From assembly GCA_004144185.1 (NCBI GenBank), contig SEFP01000001.1:434001-498000 (forward strand): a stretch of 64,000 bases of DNA, in the 5' to 3' direction. Positions within the stretch are counted from its first letter, which is position 1. Each line of letters begins with the position of its first letter. Position numbers and translations under genes: made by a program. Source of the stretch: Sphingobacteriales bacterium. GTDB lineage: Bacteria; Bacteroidota; Bacteroidia; Chitinophagales; Chitinophagaceae. This document shows, one piece after another, positions 63,427 to 64,000 of the stretch. The notes under the pieces were generated by a model. That model worked only from the letters and a program-made list of their open reading frames with translations. It did no database searches and was not told where the DNA came from.

Positions 63427-64000
63427 TTACAACCGACCCAGCGCGTCCGCCAGTTTCCGGTCGTTGCTGAGTCGTGGCACTTTGTTTTGCCCGCCCAGCT
63501 TGCCTTCATTACGCATATAACGGATAAAAGCATCAGCTGGCAGCGTCTGGATTTTCAGCGGTTGCAGGATGCCACCCCGAAGCAAATCGTCGTAGTAAAT
63601 ATTCTTTTTCCGAAGGGCTTCATCGAGGGTCTGGGCAAAGGCGTTCAGATCTTCCGGAAGCGTTTCGAATGCAATCCACCACTCATGATGCGGCAGGCTG
63701 CCATCGGCCGGTGTAATCTGAGGCGCTACGGTAAATTCGATGACCCCTCCGCCGTGCCGCTCAACCGCCGATTTCAGGGCACTTTCGACCTCCTCACCAA
63801 TCACATGCTCGCCAAACGCCGAGATAAAATGTTTGATACGCCCCGTGACCAGCAGCCGGTACGGATCGGTACTTACGAAGCGAACGGTATCGCCCGTATT
63901 GTAGCTCCACAAGCCTGCGTTGGTACTAACGATGAGTGCATAGTTTTCGCCGGTTTTGACTTCGCTCAGCGACAGCCGGGTCGGGTTGGCCGCAAATACT
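63427..64000 (-). CDS. GH3 auxin-responsive-promoter family protein (3' part)
   Basis: The C-terminal 190 residues of a GH3-family acyl-adenylate-forming enzyme (named after the plant auxin-responsive GH3 genes, unrelated to glycoside hydrolase family 3). The frame continues through the window edge: reading inward, it includes ENYALIVSTNAGLWSYN, then the TGDTVRF and VTGRIKHFISAFGEH blocks that hold the adenylate-binding residues. Bacterial members conjugate or activate small carboxylic acids. The substrate is not known. The TTG at 63912 is not the start. Confidence 0.88.
   Translation of the reverse strand, partial: VFAANPTRLSLSEVKTGENYALIVSTNAGLWSYNTGDTVRFVSTDPYRLLVTGRIKHFISAFGEHVIGEEVESALKSAVERHGGGVIEFTVAPQITPADGSLPHHEWWIAFETLPEDLNAFAQTLDEALRKKNIYYDDLLRGGILQPLKIQTLPADAFIRYMRNEGKLGGQNKVPRLSNDRKLADALGRL

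Overview
The window looks like ordinary chromosome from a Bacteroidota bacterium, most likely a member of the Chitinophagia. Four things point there: type IX secretion (T9SS) C-terminal sorting domains on three large secreted proteins; promoter -7 boxes of the Bacteroidota form TAnnTTTG close upstream of many starts; paired DUF1800/DUF1501 genes; and a PadR-PspC pair and a partial atpBEFHA operon of the Bacteroidota type. The genus cannot be fixed from the sequence. No rRNA, tRNA, CRISPR array, prophage or transposase gene was found.

Layout. 1-1.3 kb: the end of a class I aminotransferase, a group III truncated haemoglobin and a palindromic repeat. 1.3-6.7 kb: lutC, ftsH and rsfS on the minus strand, divergent from a biotin ligase and two carotenoid genes. 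6.8-16 kb: a large PIG-L deacetylase, a DUF2911/TPR protein, a Cys-cluster protein, a Cys/Met PLP lyase, a VapBC-like toxin-antitoxin pair, a thiolase and an ACMSD-like decarboxylase. 16-22.8 kb: a DtxR/MntR regulator divergent from a TonB-dependent receptor, an APC permease, a glycosyltransferase, a probable non-coding RNA and a J-domain membrane protein. 22.9-27.3 kb: smc and a frameshifted, AT-rich hypothetical gene. 27.4-42.4 kb: secreted proteins (a purple-acid-phosphatase-like T9SS cargo, the DUF1800/DUF1501 pair, exported dipeptidyl peptidase III, a DUF11-like T9SS cargo) and the PadR/PspC pair. 42.5-48 kb: a DUF421 membrane protein and the ATP synthase operon atpB-E-F-H-A, without atpG. 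48-64 kb: a glycoside hydrolase 3/beta-lactamase fusion, mutL, gltX, envelope proteins, an LpxD-like acyltransferase, a Na+/solute symporter, a LOG-family protein, an O-methyltransferase, a glucosaminidase with LysM, and the end of a GH3 acyl-adenylate enzyme.

The strongest non-genic signal is the octamer palindrome TTCCGGAA. I count about 81 copies by eye, where roughly one is expected for this length and composition. It falls in all three codon frames, between genes and inside terminator stems. That makes it a highly iterated palindrome comparable to cyanobacterial HIP1. It is absent from the ATP synthase coding block and from the AT-rich pseudogene island.

Other points of interest are a plus-strand structured RNA gene ending in a strong terminator (about 21960-22109), very short mRNA leaders implied by -7 boxes 5-25 bases from start codons, a hairpin between atpE and atpF, a MutL lacking the endonuclease motif, and a pair of compensating frameshifts in an apparently foreign gene. 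Start codons were re-chosen for many genes from promoter position, signal peptide and family N-terminus. All counts and family calls were made by eye, without database searches.
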